64,000 bases of DNA from Leptolinea sp. HRD-7 (GTDB lineage: Bacteria > Chloroflexota > Anaerolineae > Anaerolineales > Anaerolineaceae), in NCBI GenBank assembly GCA_024363285.1, contig AP024710.1:2822001-2886000 (forward strand), written 5' to 3'. The position numbers and the translations under genes are program-made. The notes under the pieces are model-generated. The model was given only the letters and a program-made list of their open reading frames with translations, ran no database searches and was not told the DNA's origin. Positions 60,005 through 64,000 of this stretch are shown piece by piece. The first letter of the stretch is position 1. Each line of letters begins with the position of its first letter.

Positions 60005-60961
60005 ATGGAAAAAAGAATGAAAATAGCCGCTCTAGCAGGCGGTGTTGGTGGAGCCAAATTAGCATACGGTTTGTCAAAAACTCTTTCGAACGGGCAATTA
60101 TCAATCATTGTCAATACCGGGGATGACTTTGAATTGTTTGGCCTTTATATCTCTCCTGACGTGGATACAGTCTGCTATACGTTAGCTGGTCTGGCAAATC
60201 CGCTTACAGGTTGGGGACAAGTGGATGAAACCTGGGAAGTGTTTCAAGCATTGTCTCGGATTGGAGGACCTAACTGGTTTAGACTGGGTGACCATGACCT
60301 CGCATTGCATATGGAACGTACCCGTCTACTACATTCGGGACTAAGTTTGACCGAAGTCACACAAGAATTGTGTATCAGGATGGGTATAAAAGACCATGTG
60401 TACCCAATGACGGACCAACCTGTTCGAACCATAGTAAATACAGTTGATAAGAGAAAACTTCAGTTTCAAGAATATTTTGTTAAAGAGCAATGTATACCAG
60501 AAGTCACCGGTTTTGAATTTTCCGGGATTGAAGAAGCGAAACCCGGTTTTTACGTAATAAAAACCCTTACAGAAGCAGATCTGATCATTATATGTCCTTC
60601 GAATCCGTGGGTCAGTATTGATCCTATTTTGAAATTATCAGGAATTGTGGAGATAATTAAGAAAAAAATTGTTGTTGCTGTCTCTCCAATAATCGGAGGA
60701 AAAACCATAAAAGGGCCAGCCGCAAAAATGTTCCTCGAATTAGGAATAGAACCTGGATGCTTCGAAGTTGCTAACCATTACAAGGATTTTTTAAAAGGGT
60801 TTGTCCTGGATTCTCAAGATCAGGAAGAAGCATCGCGGGTATCTGACCTGGGTATAATTCCGTTTGTAACACAGACCGTTATGCGGTCAATGGACGATCG
60901 TATCCGTCTCGCAAATGAGGTTTTGGAATTTGGCATGAATTTATTTAGAAAAGGCATTTGA
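60005..60961 (+). CDS. cofD: CofD, 2-phospho-L-lactate (PEP) transferase
   Basis: 318 residues. Start M-E-K-R-M-K-I-A-A-L-A-G-G-V-G-G-A-K has the nucleotide-binding glycine loop of CofD/FbiA; IVNTGDDFELFGLYISPDVD, GDHDLALHMERTRLL and CPSNPWVSIDPIL are the signature segments. It joins the lactyl- or enolpyruvyl-phosphate group to FO. GAGG precedes the ATG. A 91-base gap before it holds no recognisable feature. Confidence 0.95.
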   Translation: MEKRMKIAALAGGVGGAKLAYGLSKTLSNGQLSIIVNTGDDFELFGLYISPDVDTVCYTLAGLANPLTGWGQVDETWEVFQALSRIGGPNWFRLGDHDLALHMERTRLLHSGLSLTEVTQELCIRMGIKDHVYPMTDQPVRTIVNTVDKRKLQFQEYFVKEQCIPEVTGFEFSGIEEAKPGFYVIKTLTEADLIIICPSNPWVSIDPILKLSGIVEIIKKKIVVAVSPIIGGKTIKGPAAKMFLELGIEPGCFEVANHYKDFLKGFVLDSQDQEEASRVSDLGIIPFVTQTVMRSMDDRIRLANEVLEFGMNLFRKGI

Positions 60962-60965
60962 AAAA

Positions 60966-61580
60966 ATGAGCCTTTGGGCAATAATCCCTGTAAAACCATT
61001 ACGCAGGGGAAAATCACGTCTGGCCGGAGTATTGAGCGAAGACGATAGGGAGATGTTAAACCTTTCTTTGATCGGACATACATTACAGGTTGTCAAGAAG
61101 GTCAAAGAAATTGAACATATACTTGTTGTTAGCAGTGACACGGCTGTTCTTGCTCTGGCGAGAGACCAGGGCGCTCGAACGGTTATGGAAGACGGCAAAC
61201 CCGGTTTAAATACAGCATTGCATAGAGCTACGATGGTAGCTCAGATGTACTCGGCGCAGGGAGTGCTCATCCTCCCTTCAGATCTACCTTTATTGACTCC
61301 TGATGACCTGGAAGAAATGATCCGGCAGGCAAATGAACCGCCTGTAGTAGTTATAGCTCCTGATAGAAGACTGGAAGGCACGAACGCGTTATTGATCAAC
61401 CCCACCGGTTTGATCGCATATCAATTCGGGGAAGATTCGTTTAATCTTCATTGTGCCCAGGCAAAAAAGTTCAATTTGAATCTAAAAATAGTTCAAACTG
61501 AGTCATTAGGTCTTGATTTAGATTTTCCGGAAGATTTAGAGTTTTTTCAGCAGTACGAAGAGAAGAAAGTTCATCTATAA
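60966..61580 (+). CDS. cofC: CofC/FbiD-like guanylyltransferase
   Basis: 204 residues. N-terminal nucleotidyltransferase motif [38 protein letters not shown] (metal site) and [15 protein letters not shown] at the end are those of CofC/FbiD, which activates phospholactate or PEP with GTP for CofD. It starts 4 bases after cofD. Confidence 0.94.
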   Translation: MSLWAIIPVKPLRRGKSRLAGVLSEDDREMLNLSLIGHTLQVVKKVKEIEHILVVSSDTAVLALARDQGARTVMEDGKPGLNTALHRATMVAQMYSAQGVLILPSDLPLLTPDDLEEMIRQANEPPVVVIAPDRRLEGTNALLINPTGLIAYQFGEDSFNLHCAQAKKFNLNLKIVQTESLGLDLDFPEDLEFFQQYEEKKVHL

Positions 61581-61621
61581 TTGTAGTTGTCATACAACTC
61601 AATATCTACCCTGGAGGAATT

Positions 61622-62623
61622 ATGGCAGAACGTGTTGCGTTATATTTACAGGATGCTCATGATCTAAGGGATGGACTGGATTATGTCCGGTACGCGGAAG
61701 AACGTGGTTTCGAAGCAGTATGGCAGGCAGAAAGCCGTTTAGTACGAGACGCAATCGTGCCAATGGCCGCATATGCGGCTGTCACAAATAGAATAAAGGT
61801 GGGTTCGGGGGTCATTAACAATTGGACACGCAATATTGGGTTACTGGCAGCAACATATCTTACGCTTGACGATCTCGCTCCTAACCGCATCATCTGTGGC
61901 ATTGGCGCATGGTGGGATCCGCTTGCTCGTAATGTAGGCATAGAACGCAAGAAACCGTTACTGGCCATGAAAGAAACTGTAAACGTTTTGAAACGTTTAC
62001 TTAACATGGAAAAAGTCACCTTTCATGGTGAGTTTATCCATGTAGATGGCATTGAACTTGATGTTGTTCATGGTCGCAAAGAACCGCGGAATGTTCCTAT
62101 TATGATTGGCGCCACGGGTGACCAGATGATGGAATTAACCGGCGAGATTGCCGATGGGGTGGTTTTGAATTATTGTGTTGAACCGAAATATAACGAAAAA
62201 GCCATGGATCTACTCCAAGCCGGCTTGAAGAAGTCAAACCGCACACTTGATGACTTCGATCGACCTCAATTGATCGTTTGCTCTGTCGACAACGATCACG
62301 ACAAAGCGATCGACACTACTCGTGGTCTTCTTACCCAATACCTGGCGCAACAACCTCATATTGCTAAAGCTTCCGGTGTTTCAGAAGATGTTGTAAAAGA
62401 AATCCAATCCATACTTGGCTGGCCTGCGACCAAAGAACAGATAAATAAAGCCAAACACTTGGTACCGGAAAAACTTATTCATGACATTACAGCTTCAGGA
62501 ACTCCGGATGAAGCGCGAGCCAAGGTGGCAGAATACCGCAAATATGGGTGTACCTGCCCAATATTGTACCCGGTAGGTGGCGATGTGAAGCTCCTTATCG
62601 ATACATTTGCCCAACAGATATAA
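61622..62623 (+). CDS. LLM-family F420-dependent oxidoreductase (Mer-like)
   Basis: 333 residues, a bacterial-luciferase-like TIM barrel. [34 protein letters not shown] and [16 protein letters not shown] resemble the F420-binding half of Mer-type and related LLM enzymes. CTGGAGGAATT precedes the ATG. Given the F420 genes just upstream it probably uses F420H2. True Mer (methylene-H4MPT reductase) activity is not implied; substrate unknown. Confidence 0.87.
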   Translation: MAERVALYLQDAHDLRDGLDYVRYAEERGFEAVWQAESRLVRDAIVPMAAYAAVTNRIKVGSGVINNWTRNIGLLAATYLTLDDLAPNRIICGIGAWWDPLARNVGIERKKPLLAMKETVNVLKRLLNMEKVTFHGEFIHVDGIELDVVHGRKEPRNVPIMIGATGDQMMELTGEIADGVVLNYCVEPKYNEKAMDLLQAGLKKSNRTLDDFDRPQLIVCSVDNDHDKAIDTTRGLLTQYLAQQPHIAKASGVSEDVVKEIQSILGWPATKEQINKAKHLVPEKLIHDITASGTPDEARAKVAEYRKYGCTCPILYPVGGDVKLLIDTFAQQI

Positions 62624-62660
62624 GTATTGAGTCTTTTATGGCTTAATGAAATGAGGTTTT

Positions 62661-63437
62661 ATGATCATTGAATATCATCGGCCTGAAACAATGGAGCAGG
62701 CCAAGAAGTTACTCAGTCGTTCAAAACCACTGACGATTCCGCTTGGTGGCGGTACTCTGGTAAGCCATCCGTCTCAAGATCCGGTAGCCGTTGTCGACTT
62801 ACAGGCATTAGGGTTGGATAAAATTAATAATGATGAATCAATTATTAAGATCGGAGCGATGGTCCGGTTGCAATCATTGGTTGAATCTTCGATTCTTCCT
62901 GAAGGCCTTTCACATTCTGCTCGAAGAGAGACCAATATTAATATTCGCCGGGCAGCGACTATTGGCGGCCTTATGATGACTGCTGGAGGCAATTCGCCAT
63001 TACTGGGGTGTTTTCTTTCTTTGGATGCCAGGCTATACTGGGAACCCGGTGATAAATTTATTTATCTCTCAGAATGGATAGGCAAGAACCGAGAACAAAA
63101 ACCCGGTAAATTAATCACAAGTATTGAATTTACTCTTCCAGAGAGAATTCTATATGAAGATATTGCCCGGTCTGCCGAAGACCGTCCTATCGTCTATGTA
63201 GTTGCATCGATCTGGAAAACACAAGAGACAAGAGTTGTAGTGGGTGGTGCCGGAAAATATCCGGTTGTCGCTTCTGATAGTTCAAACAATCTATTCACAA
63301 AAATTTTTGACAGGCATGCGATATCTTCGATATTAGACAGATATGGATACGATGCCTATCAACAAGCGGCTATTCAAACCCTTATCGATCGAATCACCCC
63401 TCATAAGAGTATGTTTGGAAGAAAGGGGGATGAATGA
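62661..63437 (+). CDS. Xanthine dehydrogenase family FAD-binding subunit
   Basis: 258 residues, CoxM/XdhB/YgfM type. The FAD pyrophosphate site is PLGGGTLVSHPSQDP (about 32-46), and RRAATIGGLMMTAGGNSPL is the second FAD motif. The protein is a little shorter than CoxM. It precedes the 2Fe-2S subunit with an ATGA overlap. It passes electrons from the Mo/Fe-S subunits to an acceptor. Confidence 0.92.
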   Translation: MIIEYHRPETMEQAKKLLSRSKPLTIPLGGGTLVSHPSQDPVAVVDLQALGLDKINNDESIIKIGAMVRLQSLVESSILPEGLSHSARRETNINIRRAATIGGLMMTAGGNSPLLGCFLSLDARLYWEPGDKFIYLSEWIGKNREQKPGKLITSIEFTLPERILYEDIARSAEDRPIVYVVASIWKTQETRVVVGGAGKYPVVASDSSNNLFTKIFDRHAISSILDRYGYDAYQQAAIQTLIDRITPHKSMFGRKGDE

Positions 63438-64000
63438 TAAACCGTTTTTTGATAAATGGTATTGAAAAAGAATTTGAATATGAACCTGGTACAACCCTAT
63501 TGGCGTTGTTGCGAAGAGAAGGATATTTCGGAGCAAAATATGGCGGTTGTTCCGACGGAGAATGTGGCGCGTGCGCCATTTTACTCGATGGTGAACTGGT
63601 TAATTCTTGCATTTTGCTTGCAGCTCAGGCAGTTGGTCATACCATAGAGACAATTGAAGGCATCGGTGAACATCCGGAACAGGGATGGAAAAAAACAGAT
63701 GGTTTACACCCTATTCAAAAAGCTTTTGTTGAATCCGGAGCTATTCAATGTGGTTACTGTACACCTGCTCAGGTATTAGCAGCAAAATCGCTTCTTGAAC
63801 GAAATCTTCATCCTACAGAAGAAGAAATTCGTGAAGCCTTATCTGGAGTATTATGCCGTTGCACAGGGTATGTTAAGCCAGTTCAAGCTGTAATGAGAGC
63901 GGCAGCTATTCTTCGCGGTGAAAAAGTCCCGGAAATTGGCAGAGAGATTGAGACAGAAGAAACATGGTTATTCTCAAAGAGAAATAACGGTGATGCACCA
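63434..64000 (+). CDS. Xanthine dehydrogenase family [2Fe-2S] domain protein (partial)
   Basis: The frame is open to the window end (189 codons). It starts with ATG 63434 overlapping the FAD-subunit stop. Plant-type [2Fe-2S] ligands: GGCSDGECGAC and a later Cys; the second cluster: QCGYCTPAQ and CRCTGY. Normal stand-alone subunits stop soon after CRCTGY plus about 20 residues; here the frame continues through a linker (ETEETWLFSKRNNGDAP) without a stop. It may therefore be fused to the molybdopterin domain, as in E. coli XdhD. That lies outside the window. Confidence 0.93.
   Translation, partial: MINRFLINGIEKEFEYEPGTTLLALLRREGYFGAKYGGCSDGECGACAILLDGELVNSCILLAAQAVGHTIETIEGIGEHPEQGWKKTDGLHPIQKAFVESGAIQCGYCTPAQVLAAKSLLERNLHPTEEEIREALSGVLCRCTGYVKPVQAVMRAAAILRGEKVPEIGREIETEETWLFSKRNNGDAP

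Noticed and set aside
61622..62623. Calling the LLM protein a true methylene-H4MPT reductase (Mer)
   Set aside because: The LLM family is broad and no other C1 or methanopterin genes are in the window; only F420 dependence is supported by context.
1..64000. CRISPR array or IS element
   Set aside because: No regularly spaced repeats, transposase motif or terminal inverted repeats were seen on reading; a repeat-finding program was not available.

Overview
The window (about 44% GC by eye) looks like chromosome of an anaerobic Chloroflexota bacterium, most likely class Anaerolineae. Supporting signs are three Pro/Thr/Ala-rich lipoproteins with NBR1-type Ig-like domains, a complete SUF operon with a Rieske protein, a Hox-type [NiFe] hydrogenase with full hyp maturation genes, and bacterial F420 biosynthesis genes. 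The taxon is inferred from gene content and protein style only; no rRNA or other phylogenetic marker was compared.

Layout. 1-8 kb: 3' end of a TolB-like propeller gene (+), then on the minus strand queG, three tandem lipoprotein genes, degV, corA and a large membrane protein. 8-16.5 kb: iron-sulfur assembly, with a SufR-like regulator and a DUF59 protein (minus), a degenerate GGDEF membrane protein (+), and the operon sufC-sufB-sufD-(103-aa unknown)-sufS-sufU-Rieske, whose promoter is preceded by an unusual run of perfect AT-rich palindromes. 16.5-18 kb: a PIG-L deacetylase and a methyltransferase. 18-36.7 kb: a minus-strand hydrogenase region of about 18.7 kb. In transcription order it holds DRTGG, CBS-ATPase, DRTGG and PHP proteins; a NuoE/HydC-like, an ATPase, a thioredoxin-like 2Fe-2S and a HydB-like subunit; hoxE-F-U-Y-H; a maturation protease; then hypA-B-F-C-D-E. 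36.8-38.2 kb: hisS followed by tRNA-His. 38.2-50 kb: a mixed region with a CPBP protease, a membrane pseudokinase, a class I isoprenoid-synthase-like protein, an unknown two-gene operon, a LysM/M23 peptidase, two response regulators and an endonuclease-IV-like protein. 50-56.4 kb: housekeeping genes dgkA, ybeY, a 7TM-HD phosphohydrolase, yqeY, comEA-like, DUF1385 and an M20 peptidase. 56.5-64 kb (+): an operon with an SsnA-like amidohydrolase, F420 genes (fno/npdG, cofE, a 2H phosphoesterase, cofD, cofC), an LLM-family oxidoreductase, and the FAD and 2Fe-2S parts of a xanthine-dehydrogenase-family enzyme cut by the window end.

How the genes work together. The most notable system is the hydrogenase region. 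A complete hoxEFUYH [NiFe] hydrogenase operon is preceded by a second diaphorase set (NuoE, 2Fe-2S thioredoxin-like protein, NuoF with a C-terminal 2x[4Fe-4S] domain) and by PHP/DRTGG/CBS-ATPase genes that usually accompany electron-bifurcating [FeFe] hydrogenases, yet no [FeFe] catalytic subunit is present. This suggests that one NiFe core may be served by two NADH modules, one simply NAD-linked and one possibly bifurcating with ferredoxin. The hyp genes are directly downstream beyond an intrinsic terminator, and the SUF operon could supply the many Fe-S clusters. The F420 operon would make and reduce F420 for the LLM oxidoreductase; no FO synthase gene is in the window.
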